Part shown: in pieces, positions 25,519 through 34,763 of the stretch | How positions within the stretch are numbered: the stretch's first letter is position 1 | How the letters are laid out: each line of letters starts with the position of its first letter | NCBI RefSeq assembly: GCF_029871205.1 | Contig: NZ_SSOJ01000122.1 | Coordinates: 1 to 42,701 of the forward strand | Reading direction: 5' to 3' | Origin: Pseudomonas sp. BN417 | Lineage (GTDB): Bacteria > Pseudomonadota > Gammaproteobacteria > Pseudomonadales > Pseudomonadaceae | DNA length: 42,701 nt | Notes under the pieces: generated by a model | The model's input: only the letters and a program-made list of their open reading frames with translations | Database searches by the model: none | Told to the model about the DNA's origin: nothing | Program-made: the position numbers and the translations under genes

Positions 25519-26259
25519 CTACAGGTTCTGCACGATCAGTTGCACCCCCGTCACCAGCAGGCCGGCCCAGGCGATGCGGTAGAACCAGTTGTGGTTGACC
25601 CGGCTCTGCAACCAGATACCCAGCCACACGCCCAACACTACTATCGGCGCGAGCGCCAGGCTGGCGGTCAGGCTGGTGGCGGTGAATTGCCCCAGCAGTG
25701 CGTAGGGCACCAGCTTCACCGCATTGGTCAGGAGGAAGAAGACGTTCACCGTGGCCACGTAGCGCACCTTGTCCAGCTGCTGCGGCAGCAGGTACATCAT
25801 GATCGGCGGGCCGCCGGCATGGGCGACGAAACTGGTGAAGCCGGCGATGCCGGACAGCAGCGATCCCTTGGCCACCCCGGGCGAACTGGGCGCCTGGGCG
25901 GCAGCTGCATTCAGTACATTGAGCAGGAAGAAGGCAATGGCGATGCCGCCGATCAGGAGACCGATCAGGCGCTCGCTGAGCAGGCCGAAGCTCAGGGTGC
26001 CGATCAGCACGCCGACCAGGGCGCCGGGCAGCATGATCTTCAGGTTGCGCAAATCCCACTTGCCGTAGAAGCGGCGCAACCCGGTGATATCGGCCATGCA
26101 GAGAATGGGCAGCATGATCGCCGCTGCCTGGGTGGGCGGCATCATCAACGCCAGCAACGGCACGGCGATGCCGCCCAGGGCGCCGCCGAAGCCTCCTTTG
26201 GAAATGCCCGTCAGCAGGACGGCGGGTACGCCCAGGAGAAAGAGTTCGACGAAGGACAT
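25519..26259 (-). CDS. TSUP-family permease (TauE/SafE)
   Basis: This 246-residue membrane protein has about eight hydrophobic helices in two repeats, with the family motifs GISKGGFGGALGGIAVPLLAL near the N-terminus and FTSFVAHAGGPPIMMYLLP in the middle. TSUP proteins export or import sulfite, sulfonates or other organic anions; the substrate here is unknown. It lies upstream of the methyltransferase on the same strand, 67 bases away. Confidence 0.9.
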   Translation of the reverse strand: MSFVELFLLGVPAVLLTGISKGGFGGALGGIAVPLLALMMPPTQAAAIMLPILCMADITGLRRFYGKWDLRNLKIMLPGALVGVLIGTLSFGLLSERLIGLLIGGIAIAFFLLNVLNAAAAQAPSSPGVAKGSLLSGIAGFTSFVAHAGGPPIMMYLLPQQLDKVRYVATVNVFFLLTNAVKLVPYALLGQFTATSLTASLALAPIVVLGVWLGIWLQSRVNHNWFYRIAWAGLLVTGVQLIVQNL

Positions 26260-26429
26260 CGGCTGGCGGCCTGTTCAGGTTGGGGCGCCATTATCACCAA
26301 CTTTTGTAGCGGCGCCCTCCGCTGCAAATGCCGAAAGGGGGCGGTCAGCGAACGTACCGACACCTGCGGGCGCATCCGGCCAGGCATCCGCTCGATCCGC
26401 CGGTCACCTACAAACATGCAGGTATACAT

Positions 26430-26568
26430 ACGACCTAAACTGAAATTGTCCGGAAGAGGACAAAGCTATCGCCGCCGAAACCCGACTGGGTCTTAGGGGG
26501 TGATGGTTAACCTTGCTGAACAGACCTTCCGCCACGGCGATGTGCTCACGCTGTGGCGGTTTCTTTTT
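26430..26568 (+). ncRNA. Candidate structured small RNA ending in an orphan terminator
   Basis: No plus-strand gene lies in 26260-26528, yet a strong terminator ends the region. Upstream of it are compact hairpins: TTGTCC/GGACAA with a GGAAGA loop (about 26447-26464), ACCC/GGGT with a GACT loop (about 26480-26491), and GGTnnnnGGTTAACC near 26510. A weak -10 (TATACA, 26423-26428) could start it. The loop GGA resembles CsrA/RsmA targets, but too few copies are seen to call it an Rsm RNA. Confidence 0.4.
26529..26568 (+). terminator. Orphan intrinsic terminator
   Basis: An 11-bp stem (26529-26539 with 26549-26559, one G-T pair, 9-base loop) is followed by TTTCTTTTT (26560-26568). The nearest downstream gene is convergent. 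On the minus strand the hairpin is followed by AAGGTCTG, not a T run, so it works for plus-strand transcripts. Confidence 0.82.
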
Positions 26569-26591
26569 GATGAATCGCAGGACTCGTCGAC

Positions 26592-26861
26592 TCACTCCAC
26601 CTTCTGCTGCGTCAGCAACAGCGGCGCCTCGCCACGGGCCACGCTGATCTCTACCAGTATCTGGTCAGCCGAGCTCTCCAACGCTCCCCGCCCCATCAGC
26701 GATTGCATGGTAATGCCGGTGATCAGCCAGCTCTCGCCGGACGCAGGGCAATCCACCGCCACCCCGACAGTGCCATCCGGCCCTATCGTGCACTTCACGA
26801 TATGGCCAGGCAGAAAGGCCGAGAGCCTGGTTTGCAGCCGGGTTTCAAGCCTGTGTTTCAT
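26592..26861 (-). CDS. Small DUF1652-like protein
   Basis: From ATG 26861, preceded by GGGGAGGG, the product has 89 residues. The pattern CTIGPDGTVGVAVDCPASGESWLITGITMQSLMGRGALESSADQILVEI resembles DUF1652, a small pseudomonad domain with a central DG turn and SG...ITGI motif. The function is unknown. No signal peptide or membrane helix is seen. It is monocistronic and downstream (same strand) of the LysR gene at 27030. Confidence 0.65.
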   Translation of the reverse strand: MKHRLETRLQTRLSAFLPGHIVKCTIGPDGTVGVAVDCPASGESWLITGITMQSLMGRGALESSADQILVEISVARGEAPLLLTQQKVE

Positions 26862-27029
26862 GAGCCCTCCCCTTGCCCCAAGCGATGCTCCAGGCCTTTG
26901 CCTCAGGCCGGTGGCATCACGAAGAATCAGGGCAGAGTGAGCTGTATAGTTCATTGCCGACAGGGCTACGGGGGAGATTGGTTACCGTTTGGCGGAATTG
27001 GGACAGCGTGCTTGTGGCGTGGTTTCCCG

Positions 27030-27983
27030 TCAGCCGGAGGGGAACAGCATCGAGTCGTTTTCGCCCATCAACCAGGACCGATTCAGCTCGGCGCAAGCGT
27101 GCAGATGCTCCGCCACCAGGGTGATCCGCTTGAGCCTGCGCAGGTCCTCGCTGTAGTAGATCCAGAACTGCCGAGTGACCTCCACCTCGTGCGGCAGCAC
27201 TTCCTGCAAGCGCGGATCCCCCGCGGCCATGAAGCACGGCAGGATGGCCAGCGCCTGCCCCTGCAGGGCGGCCTGGTACTGCGCGATCACGCTGGTGCTG
27301 CGCAGTTGGCTCATGGCGCCGGGCAGCAGGTCGTTCAGGTAGAGCAGCTTGGGACTGAAGGCCAGGTCCTCGACATAGGTGATGAACGGGTGGCCGGCCA
27401 GGTCTTCGCGGCGCTCGATCGGTGGGTGGCGTTGCAGATACTCGGGCGAGGCGTACAGGCGCAGCCGGTAGTCGCACAGCCTGGAACAGACGTAGGGGCC
27501 CCGCTCCGGTCGCTCCAGGGTGATAGCGATGTCCGCCTCGCGGCGCGACAGGCTGACGAAATGCGGCACCGGCAGGATGTCCGCCGAGATGTGCGGATAC
27601 CGCTCGAGGAAGCGGCTCATCTGTGCCGTGACGAAGTAGGAGCCGAATCCCTCGGTGCAGCCGATGCGCACATGCCCCGACAGACCCAGGCGTGTGCCCG
27701 ACACCTGTTCGCAGGCGGCCTGCAGGGTGCTCTCCAGCGTCTCGGCATGGCCCAGCAGGCGCTGCCCCTCGACGGTGAGGACAAAGCCGGCCGCCCGCGA
27801 CTTCTCGAACAGCAAGGCGCCCAGCGCCTGCTCCAGGGCACGAACGCGGCGCGAGACCGTGGTGTAGTCGACGCCCAGGCGCCGTGCCGCGCCGGTCGCC
27901 GTACGCGTGCGAGCGACTTCCAGGAAGAAACGCAGGTCGTCCCACTTAACCTGATCGACCTTGGTGCTTTTATGCATGTCCAT
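27030..27983 (-). CDS. LysR-family regulator divergent from the mms operon
   Basis: This 317-residue LysR-type protein has a helix-turn-helix TATGAARRLGVDYTTVSRRVRALEQALGALLFEKSR (about 28-63) and a LysR substrate domain starting at LSGHVRIGCTEGFGSYFVTAQMSRFLERYP. It faces the acyl-CoA synthetase-mmsAB operon across a ~420-bp region and is the likely regulator of it. In P. aeruginosa the mmsAB genes are instead controlled by MmsR, an AraC-type activator; no such gene is visible here. The effector is unknown. Confidence 0.88.
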   Translation of the reverse strand: MDMHKSTKVDQVKWDDLRFFLEVARTRTATGAARRLGVDYTTVSRRVRALEQALGALLFEKSRAAGFVLTVEGQRLLGHAETLESTLQAACEQVSGTRLGLSGHVRIGCTEGFGSYFVTAQMSRFLERYPHISADILPVPHFVSLSRREADIAITLERPERGPYVCSRLCDYRLRLYASPEYLQRHPPIERREDLAGHPFITYVEDLAFSPKLLYLNDLLPGAMSQLRSTSVIAQYQAALQGQALAILPCFMAAGDPRLQEVLPHEVEVTRQFWIYYSEDLRRLKRITLVAEHLHACAELNRSWLMGENDSMLFPSG

Positions 27984-28132
27984 CGGCTTGTTTCGTCAGC
28001 TCATGCTGGATAGATGCCTGCATCTACTCACACCCGACAGCACTGGGCCAAGAGAAATCTTCAGGCGCGCAAGCCTGCGGCCGGCTCGACGACCCATGAT
28101 ATTTATGCACAACGCACCGGTTATTTTGCGAG

Positions 28133-28161
28133 TTCTTATCTGATTTGCGCCTGCCTATACT
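28133..28161 (+). promoter_or_regulatory. Candidate promoter of the mms operon
   Basis: TTCTTA (28133-28138) and TATACT (28156-28161) are 17 bases apart; the -10 is good, the -35 weak, as expected for an activator-dependent promoter. It would produce a leader of about 235 bases before the acyl-CoA synthetase start. Confidence 0.4.
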
Positions 28162-28233
28162 CAACCCACCAACCCGGTCGACCTGCGCCAGGAACCGGAC
28201 AAGACCCGATAAAAATAAACAAGGGCACCCACC

Positions 28234-28335
28234 ATGACCTCAGCAATGCCTAGCAGCCTTCCCGCGCCAACCGCAACACCAGCCGCATCGCGCTCCGCGT
28301 CCGGCGCCCTTCGATCCCCGGCCCTCGCCGGCTGA
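28234..28335 (+). CDS. Possible 33-residue leader ORF upstream of the mms operon
   Basis: An ATG with AAGGG nine bases upstream opens a 33-codon frame rich in Ala, Pro and Ser (MTSAMPSSLPAP...), ending 67 bases before the synthetase start. It lies within the expected leader of the operon. It has no valine or isoleucine run that would suggest classical attenuation, so it could be a chance frame. Confidence 0.25.
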   Translation: MTSAMPSSLPAPTATPAASRSASGALRSPALAG

Positions 28336-28402
28336 CCAGTAGCCCGGAACCTCCTCCGTATCCGCACCTGTCCGCCGCCCACGGCGATCGATGGAGACTC
28401 AC

Positions 28403-30118
28403 ATGAGCAACAATTGCCTCCCCTTCCTGGCTGCACGCGACTTCCTCCTGGCCCACCGCACCGACTACGCCACCGCCGTGCGCGACTTCAGCTGGCCGCA
28501 GCTCAAGGAATTCAACTGGGCGCTGGACTACTTCGACAGCATGGCCAGGGACAACGACGCCACGGCGCTCTGGATAGTCGGCGACCAGGGCCGCGAGCAG
28601 CGTTACAGCTTCCGCGACCTGTCCACCCGTTCCAACAGCGTGGCCAACCACCTGCGGCAGCTCGGCGTGCAGCGCGGCGAGCGCATCCTGCTGATGCTCG
28701 GCAATGAAGTGGCGCTCTGGGAGATCATGCTGGGCGCCTTCAAGATCGGCGCCGTGGTCATCCCCGCCACCGCCCTGCTCACCCCCGAAGACCTGCGCGA
28801 CCGCCTCGACCGCGGACGGGTCGGCCACGTCATCGCCGGCAGCGCCAATACCCAGAAGTTCGACGGCCTGGACGGCGACTACACCCGCATCAGTGTCGGC
28901 GAGCCGGTGCAGGGCTGGATCGACCATGCCGACGCCCTCGCCTGCTCCAGCGAGTTCGAGCCGGACGGCATCACCCTGGCCACCGACCCGCTTCTGCTCT
29001 ACTTCACCTCCGGCACCACCTCCAAGCCCAAGCTGGTGCTGCACAGCCACCAGAGCTACCCGGTCGGCCACCTTTCCACCATGTACTGGATCGGCCTGCA
29101 ACCCGGCGACCTGCACCTGAACATCTCCTCCCCCGGCTGGGCCAAGCACGCCTGGAGCTGCTTCTTCGCCCCCTGGAACGCCGGCGCCTGCGTGTTCATC
29201 TACGACGTGCCGCGCTTCTCCGCCCGCGGCTTGCTGGAAACCCTGGCCAGCCATGGCATCACCAGCCTCTGCGCGCCACCCACCGTCTGGCGGATGCTGG
29301 TGCAGGAAGACCTCGCCGCCTACCGCACGCGCCTGAGCCTGCGGGAGCTGGTGGGAGCCGGCGAGCCAATGAACCCGGAGATCATCGAGCACGTCCAGGA
29401 AGCCTGGGGCCTGACCCTGCGCGACGGCTTCGGCCAGTCGGAAACCACTGCGCTGATCGGCAACACCCCGGGCCAGAAACTCAAGGTCGGCTCCATGGGC
29501 CGCCCCCTGCCCGGCTACCGCGTGGTGCTGCTGGATGCCGACGGCAACCCGCGCGAGGAAGGCGAAGTGGCGCTGCAGTTCGACCCGCGCCCCCTGGGCA
29601 TGATGACCTGCTACGAAGACAGCCCGGAGAAGACCGCCGAAGTCACCCGCGGCGGCCATTACCGCACCGGCGACACCGCCGCCCGCGATGCCGAGGGCTA
29701 CATCACCTTCGTCGGCCGCGCTGATGACGTGTTCAAGTCCTCGGACTACCGCATCAGCCCCTTCGAGCTGGAAAGCGCGCTGATCGAACACGAGGCCGTG
29801 ATGGAAGTGGCCATAGTGCCGAGCCCGGACCCGGTGCGCCTGGCGGTGCCCAAGGCCTTCCTGATCCTTGCTCCCGGCCACACCGCGAGCCCGGCCCTGG
29901 CCGCCGAGATACTCGCCTTCGGCCGCAAGCACCTGGCGCCCTACAAACGGGTGCGCCGCATCGAGTTCGTCAGCGAGCTGCCCAAGACCATCTCCGGGAA
30001 GATCCGCCGCGTCGAACTGCGCCGCATCGAGCTGCAACGCCGCCAGGAACACACGCGGGCCGAACTGGAGTTCTTCGAGGAAGACTTCCCCGCCCTGCGG
30101 ACCGAGAGCGCCAACTGA
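28403..30118 (+). CDS. AMP-binding acyl-CoA synthetase (ACSM-like)
   Basis: This 571-residue adenylate-forming ligase activates a carboxylic acid to its CoA thioester. Core motifs are the P-loop YFTSGTTSKPKLVLHSH, the GFGQSETT motif, YRTGD, GRADDVFKSSDYRI and the C-terminal catalytic lysine in PKTISGKIRR. The layout fits medium-chain/aryl acyl-CoA synthetases rather than acetyl-CoA synthetase. As first gene of an operon with mmsA, mmsB and an acyl-CoA dehydrogenase, it probably activates a branched short-chain acid such as isobutyrate (inference). ATG 28403 has GGAG at the right distance; ATG 28391 does not. Confidence 0.88.
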   Translation: MSNNCLPFLAARDFLLAHRTDYATAVRDFSWPQLKEFNWALDYFDSMARDNDATALWIVGDQGREQRYSFRDLSTRSNSVANHLRQLGVQRGERILLMLGNEVALWEIMLGAFKIGAVVIPATALLTPEDLRDRLDRGRVGHVIAGSANTQKFDGLDGDYTRISVGEPVQGWIDHADALACSSEFEPDGITLATDPLLLYFTSGTTSKPKLVLHSHQSYPVGHLSTMYWIGLQPGDLHLNISSPGWAKHAWSCFFAPWNAGACVFIYDVPRFSARGLLETLASHGITSLCAPPTVWRMLVQEDLAAYRTRLSLRELVGAGEPMNPEIIEHVQEAWGLTLRDGFGQSETTALIGNTPGQKLKVGSMGRPLPGYRVVLLDADGNPREEGEVALQFDPRPLGMMTCYEDSPEKTAEVTRGGHYRTGDTAARDAEGYITFVGRADDVFKSSDYRISPFELESALIEHEAVMEVAIVPSPDPVRLAVPKAFLILAPGHTASPALAAEILAFGRKHLAPYKRVRRIEFVSELPKTISGKIRRVELRRIELQRRQEHTRAELEFFEEDFPALRTESAN

Positions 30119-30200
30119 ACCCCATCCCTTTCACCGGGGCCGAGCCATCGGCCCCAGGGCATCTTCGCCCTGACGATTCACTCACGACAGGATAGGAACC

Positions 30201-31712
30201 ATGAGCCAGAACACCTCCATCCCCACGGTCAAGCTGCTGATCGACGGCAAGTTGGTCGAGTCCCGCACCAGCCAATGGCGCGACGTGGTCAACCCGGCCA
30301 CCCAGGAAGTCCTGGCCCGCGTGCCCTTTGCCACCGAGGACGAAATGAACGCCGCCGTGGCCAGCGCCAAGGCAGCCTTCAAGACCTGGCGCAAGACCCC
30401 GATCGGCGCCCGTGCGCGCATCTTCCTCAAGTACCAGCAGCTGATCCGCGAGAACATGAAGGAGCTGGCCGCCATCCTCACCGCCGAACAGGGCAAGACC
30501 CTGCCGGACGCCGAGGGCGACATCTTCCGCGGCCTGGAAGTGGTGGAGCACGCCGCCAACATCGGCACCCTGCAGATGGGCGAGCTGGCCAACAACGTCG
30601 CCGGCGGCGTGGACACCTACACCCTCAACCAGCCGCTCGGCGTCTGCGCCGGCATCACCCCGTTCAACTTCCCGGCGATGATTCCGCTGTGGATGTTCCC
30701 CATGGCCATCGCCACCGGAAATACCTTCATCCTCAAGCCGTCCGAGCAGGACCCGATGGTGACCATGCGCCTGGCCGAACTGGCCATGGAAGCCGGTGTG
30801 CCGGCCGGCGTGCTCAACGTCATCCATGGCGGCGCCGACGCGGTGAACCTGCTGTGCGACCACCCGGACATCAAGGCGGTGTCCTTCGTCGGTTCGACCA
30901 AGGTCGGCACCCACGTCTACAACCGCGCCACCCTGAACGGCAAGCGCGCCCAGTGCATGATGGGCGCGAAGAACCACGCCATCGTCCTGCCCGACGCCCA
31001 CAAGCAGCAGACCCTGAACAACCTCGCCGGCGCCGCCTTCGGTGCGGCCGGCCAGCGCTGCATGGCGCTGTCGGTGGTGATCCTGGTGGGCGAGGCGCAA
31101 ACCTGGTTGCCGGACCTGGTGGAGAAGGCCAAGAGCCTGAAGATCGGCGCAGGCGTCGAGGCCGGCACCGATGTCGGCCCGGTGGTGTCCTGCGCCGCGC
31201 TGGATCGCGTCAGCAGTCTGATTGCCGCCGGCGAGAAGGAAGGCGCGCAGCTGGTGCTCGATGGCCGCGACCCGCAGGTGTCCGGCTACGCCAAGGGCAA
31301 CTTCGTCGGCCCGACCATCTTCGCCGGCGTCACCCCGGAGATGACCATCTACCGCGAGGAAGTCTTCGGCCCGGTGCTCTGCGTCATGCACGCCGCGACC
31401 ATGGATGACGCCATCGCCCTGATCAACGCCAACCCCAATGGCAACGGCACCGCCCTGTTCACCCGCTCCGGCGCCGCCGCGCGGCACTTCCAGGAAGAGA
31501 TCGACGTCGGCCAGGTGGGCATCAACGTACCGATCCCGGTGCCGGTGCCGCTGTTCTCCTTCACCGGTTCGCGCGCTTCCAAGCTCGGCGACCTCGGCCC
31601 GTACGGCAAGCAGGTGGTGCAGTTCTACACCCAGACCAAGACCGTTACCTCGCGCTGGTTCGACGAGGACGAAGTCGGCGGCGCGGTGAACACCACCATC
31701 ACCCTCAAATAA
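30201..31712 (+). CDS. mmsA: Methylmalonate-semialdehyde dehydrogenase (CoA-acylating)
   Basis: The 503-residue enzyme converts methylmalonate semialdehyde plus CoA and NAD to propionyl-CoA in valine and thymine breakdown. It belongs to the aldehyde dehydrogenase superfamily with catalytic Cys287 ([12 protein letters not shown]) and [10 protein letters not shown], where the usual aldehyde-dehydrogenase Glu is replaced by Asn258, as expected for this CoA-dependent type. [20 protein letters not shown] is also diagnostic. It is followed by mmsB after a REPIN-containing gap of 119 bases. Confidence 0.95.
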   Translation: MSQNTSIPTVKLLIDGKLVESRTSQWRDVVNPATQEVLARVPFATEDEMNAAVASAKAAFKTWRKTPIGARARIFLKYQQLIRENMKELAAILTAEQGKTLPDAEGDIFRGLEVVEHAANIGTLQMGELANNVAGGVDTYTLNQPLGVCAGITPFNFPAMIPLWMFPMAIATGNTFILKPSEQDPMVTMRLAELAMEAGVPAGVLNVIHGGADAVNLLCDHPDIKAVSFVGSTKVGTHVYNRATLNGKRAQCMMGAKNHAIVLPDAHKQQTLNNLAGAAFGAAGQRCMALSVVILVGEAQTWLPDLVEKAKSLKIGAGVEAGTDVGPVVSCAALDRVSSLIAAGEKEGAQLVLDGRDPQVSGYAKGNFVGPTIFAGVTPEMTIYREEVFGPVLCVMHAATMDDAIALINANPNGNGTALFTRSGAAARHFQEEIDVGQVGINVPIPVPVPLFSFTGSRASKLGDLGPYGKQVVQFYTQTKTVTSRWFDEDEVGGAVNTTITLK

Positions 31713-31729
31713 CGCACGAACACCCGAAT

Positions 31730-31792
31730 GTAGGAGCGAGCTTGCTCGCGAACCAGCGCGGCTCGGAATTTCGCGAGCAAGCTCGCTCCTAC
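31730..31792. repeat. REPIN (inverted REP pair) between mmsA and mmsB
   Basis: Two perfect 23-base inverted arms, 31730-31752 (starting GTAGGAGCGAGC) and 31770-31792, enclose 17 bases. GTAGGAGCGAGCTTGCTCGCG is the typical Pseudomonas REP sequence, mobilised by RAYT transposases. Its position inside an operon may set different mRNA levels for mmsA and mmsB. Confidence 0.93.
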
Positions 31793-31831
31793 GGGATCAC
31801 CCCCCATTACGCCATTCAAGTGAGATCAACC

Positions 31832-32722
31832 ATGAATATCGGCTTCATCGGACTCGGCAACATGGGCGGCCCCATGGCCCTCAACCTGGTCAAGGCCGGC
31901 CACCGGCTGCACGTCTTCGACCTGTCGCAACTGGCGGTGGCGCAATTGGTGGAAGCCGGCGCCCGCGCCGAGGACTCCCCGGGAGCCATCGCCCGCGCCG
32001 ATGTGGAGATCATCATCACCATGCTGCCGGCGGCGCAGCACGTGAAGTCCGTCTACCTGGGCGAAGACGGCCTGTTGACCAATGTGGCCCCGGGCGTGCT
32101 GCTGATCGACAGCTCCACCATCGACCCCCACAGCGCCCGCGAAGTGGCCGCAGCCGCCCGCAAGCAGGGCAACCCGATGCTGGATGCGCCGGTCTCCGGC
32201 GGCACCGGCGGCGCGGCGGCCGGCACCCTGACCTTCATGGTCGGCGGCGAGGCGGAAGACTTCGACCGCGCCCACCCCGTGCTGAGCGGCATGGGCCGCA
32301 ACATCGTCCACTGCGGCGCCACGGGCAACGGCCAGGTGGCCAAGGTGGCGAACAACATGCTGCTGGGCATCTCCATGATCGGCGTCGCCGAAGCCATGGC
32401 CCTGGGCACCTCGCTAGGCATGGACCCGAAAACCTTGGCGGGCATCCTCAATACCTCCAGCGGCCGCTGCTGGAGTTCGGAGATCAACAACCCCTATCCC
32501 GGCGTGCTGGAAAACGCCCCGGCCTCGCGTGGCTACAGCGGTGGCTTCGGCAGCGACCTGATGCTGAAGGACCTCGGCCTGGCCACCGAGGCGGCCCGCC
32601 AGGCGCGCCAGCCGGTGATCCTCGGTGCCGTCGCGCAGCAGCTCTACCAGAGCTTCAGTCTGCAGGGCCACGGCGGCCTGGACTTCTCCGCCATCATCAA
32701 ACTCTACCGGCACGACGGCTGA
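31832..32722 (+). CDS. mmsB: 3-hydroxyisobutyrate dehydrogenase
   Basis: This 296-residue beta-hydroxyacid dehydrogenase oxidises 3-hydroxyisobutyrate to methylmalonate semialdehyde with NAD. The N-terminal Rossmann motif is [18 protein letters not shown], the substrate motif [22 protein letters not shown] (118-139), and catalytic Lys171 lies in [16 protein letters not shown] 31832 opens the glycine-rich motif directly. The next gene follows 22 bases later. Confidence 0.95.
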   Translation: MNIGFIGLGNMGGPMALNLVKAGHRLHVFDLSQLAVAQLVEAGARAEDSPGAIARADVEIIITMLPAAQHVKSVYLGEDGLLTNVAPGVLLIDSSTIDPHSAREVAAAARKQGNPMLDAPVSGGTGGAAAGTLTFMVGGEAEDFDRAHPVLSGMGRNIVHCGATGNGQVAKVANNMLLGISMIGVAEAMALGTSLGMDPKTLAGILNTSSGRCWSSEINNPYPGVLENAPASRGYSGGFGSDLMLKDLGLATEAARQARQPVILGAVAQQLYQSFSLQGHGGLDFSAIIKLYRHDG

Positions 32723-32744
32723 GCAGCCGTCCGGGAGCATTGCG

Positions 32745-33896
32745 ATGCAGGATTTAGAACTCTCCGAAGAGCAGCGGATGATCCGCGACATGGCGCGCGA
32801 CTTCGCCCGCGCCGAAGTCGCGCCTCGGGCGCAGGCCTGGGAAAAGGCCGGCTGGATCGACGACGACCTGGTGCGCCAGATGGGCGAACTGGGCCTGCTC
32901 GGCATGGTGGTGCCCGAAGCCTGGGGCGGCACCTACATCGACTACGTGGCCTATGCCCTGGCGGTGGAGGAAATCTCCGCCGGCGACGGTGCCCTCGGCG
33001 CGCTGATGAGCATCCACAACTCGGTCGGTTGCGGGCCCATCCTCAACTACGGCAGCGCGGCGCAGAAGGACCTTTGGTTGCCGCAGTTGGCCAGCGGCAC
33101 CGCCATCGGCTGCTTCTGCCTCACCGAGCCCCAGGCCGGCTCGGAAGCGCACAACCTGCGTACCCGCGCCGAGCTTGTGGACGGCCAGTGGGTGCTGAAC
33201 GGCGCCAAGCAGTTCGTCAGCAACGGCAAGCGCGCCAAGCTGGCCATCGTCTTCGCGGTGACCGACCCGGAGCTCGGCAAGAAAGGCCTCTCCGCCTTCC
33301 TGGTGCCCACCGACACCGCCGGCTTCGTGGTGGATCGCAGCGAGCACAAGATGGGGATCAAGGCCTCCGATACCTGCGCCGTGACCCTGGAGGGCTGCCG
33401 CATCCCGGTTGAAAACCTGCTGGGCCAGCGCGGCAAGGGCCTGGCCATCGCCCTGTCGAACCTGGAAGGCGGGCGCATCGGCATCGCCGCCCAGGCCCTG
33501 GGCATCGCCCGTGCAGCCTTCGAGGCGGCCCTGGGCTACGCGCGGGAACGGGTGCAGTTCGGCAAGCCGATCATCGAGCACCAGAGCATCGGCAACCTGC
33601 TGGCGGACATGCAGACCCGACTCAACGCCGCACGCCTGATGATCCTCCACGCCGCCCGCCTGAAGAGCGCAGGCCTGCCCTGCCTGTCGGAAGCTTCCCA
33701 GGCCAAGCTGTTCGCCTCGGAGATCGCGGAGCAGGTCTGCTCCAGCGCCATCCAGGTGCATGGCGGTTACGGCTACCTGGAGGACTACCCGGTAGAGAAG
33801 TACTACCGCGATGCGCGGATCACTCAGATCTACGAAGGTTCGAGCGAGGTGCAGCGGCTGCTCATCGCGCGGGAACTGGCCAACTACGCACTCTGA
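32745..33896 (+). CDS. Acyl-CoA dehydrogenase, probably isobutyryl-CoA dehydrogenase
   Basis: This 383-residue FAD acyl-CoA dehydrogenase has the first signature [18 protein letters not shown] (124-141), the second [23 protein letters not shown] (337-359) and catalytic base Glu364 ([10 protein letters not shown]). Position in an operon with mmsA and mmsB points to isobutyryl-CoA oxidation to methacrylyl-CoA, as in ACAD8; substrate specificity is inferred. GGGAG precedes the ATG. A strong terminator follows. The enoyl-CoA hydratase and 3-hydroxyisobutyryl-CoA hydrolase steps are not encoded in this operon. Confidence 0.92.
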   Translation: MQDLELSEEQRMIRDMARDFARAEVAPRAQAWEKAGWIDDDLVRQMGELGLLGMVVPEAWGGTYIDYVAYALAVEEISAGDGALGALMSIHNSVGCGPILNYGSAAQKDLWLPQLASGTAIGCFCLTEPQAGSEAHNLRTRAELVDGQWVLNGAKQFVSNGKRAKLAIVFAVTDPELGKKGLSAFLVPTDTAGFVVDRSEHKMGIKASDTCAVTLEGCRIPVENLLGQRGKGLAIALSNLEGGRIGIAAQALGIARAAFEAALGYARERVQFGKPIIEHQSIGNLLADMQTRLNAARLMILHAARLKSAGLPCLSEASQAKLFASEIAEQVCSSAIQVHGGYGYLEDYPVEKYYRDARITQIYEGSSEVQRLLIARELANYAL

Positions 33897-33905
33897 CCAC
33901 GCTTT

Positions 33906-33944
33906 CCGGGCGCCCCCTTTTCCCGAGGAGCGCCCGGTTTTTTT
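33906..33944 (+). terminator. Intrinsic terminator of the mms operon
   Basis: An 8-bp stem (CCGGGCGC with GCGCCCGG) has a 16-base loop and is followed by seven T's (33938-33944). It begins nine bases after the acyl-CoA dehydrogenase stop codon. Confidence 0.92.
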
Positions 33945-33989
33945 CGCCTCCCACCCGATTGAGCCCAAGACCTTCCGAATGCTACGGGA

Positions 33990-34763
33990 TCAGCGACGGC
34001 ATCCCACTGGCGCCTCGGCCGCCCGGGTCGTCAGGTCCACCGCATGCCCCCGCGCGCCGGACGGCGGTAGCCAAGTCCCCCAAGGCGCCTCGAACCAGTG
34101 CCCGAGGCTGGCCGTTTCCGGCCAGGCCGGGGTCATCCACTCCTCGAGTGCCACATGGCTGGTCGCCAGGCAGCGCTGGCCCAGGCCGCAGCCCTGGTAG
34201 AAGCGGTTGACCACCTCGACCATGGCTTCGCGCTGGTCCTCCAGGAGGATCGCCCCATGCACCAGCACCACCAGGCGGCCATCCGCCGTCCGCCGCCGCC
34301 AGCGCTGGGCGGTGCCCACCAGCTTGCGTCGGCCGAGAGTGACGTTGAAGCGCCCATCGCAGAAAGCGCCCGGCACCTCGCCCAGGCCGGGGACCAGCCC
34401 CATGGCGCGCAGCCATTGGCAGATCGGCTCGCAGAGACGCAGGTAGGCGGTTTCGATGCGGGCCTGCTCGTCGTCGTCCGCCGGCAATGCATAGGCCAAC
34501 GCGACGTTGAGCACCGCCGACGACTGCGGCACCGGTTCGCCGCCGGTGTCGCGCAAGGCGATGGGCCAGCCGAGCGCGGCGCAGCCGATGTCCGCCGCCT
34601 GGAAGCCCGGCAGCCGGCTCAGCCGGCGTGGCATCACCAGGGCGCGGTCCGAGGGGCGCCAGAACAGCAGCGCCCACTCCTCCTCTCCAGCGTGTACCGC
34701 GTCCAGCAGCTGCCGCTCGGCTTCCAGGCCGGCCTCGACGCTCAGGCGCCAGACCGGGCTCAT
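33990..34763 (-). CDS. Lipoate-protein ligase A-family protein
   Basis: The product has 257 residues from the ATG that overlaps the E2 stop by four bases (ATGA), so translation is coupled. It resembles LplA/LipB-fold enzymes that attach lipoate or octanoate to lipoyl domains: LRDTGGEPVPQSSAVLNVALAY at the place of the RRxSGGGxVxHDxxxLN motif, and GRRKLVGTAQRWRR with Lys147 for the lipoyl-adenylate. The first motif is degenerate (no GGG, no His-Asp), so specificity may differ. Last gene of the split-E2 operon, it is the obvious candidate to modify the small lipoyl protein at 35465. Confidence 0.78.
   Translation of the reverse strand: MSPVWRLSVEAGLEAERQLLDAVHAGEEEWALLFWRPSDRALVMPRRLSRLPGFQAADIGCAALGWPIALRDTGGEPVPQSSAVLNVALAYALPADDDEQARIETAYLRLCEPICQWLRAMGLVPGLGEVPGAFCDGRFNVTLGRRKLVGTAQRWRRRTADGRLVVLVHGAILLEDQREAMVEVVNRFYQGCGLGQRCLATSHVALEEWMTPAWPETASLGHWFEAPWGTWLPPSGARGHAVDLTTRAAEAPVGCRR

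Noticed and set aside
26447-26464. Signal-recognition-particle RNA or Rsm RNA, suggested by GTCCGGAAGA
   Set aside because: The SRP GGAAG-CAGCC context is absent and only one GGA loop is seen, too few for RsmY/Z-type RNAs.
28250-30052. 600-codon minus-strand frame opposite the acyl-CoA synthetase
   Set aside because: Same antisense artefact; the plus strand encodes every AMP-ligase motif.
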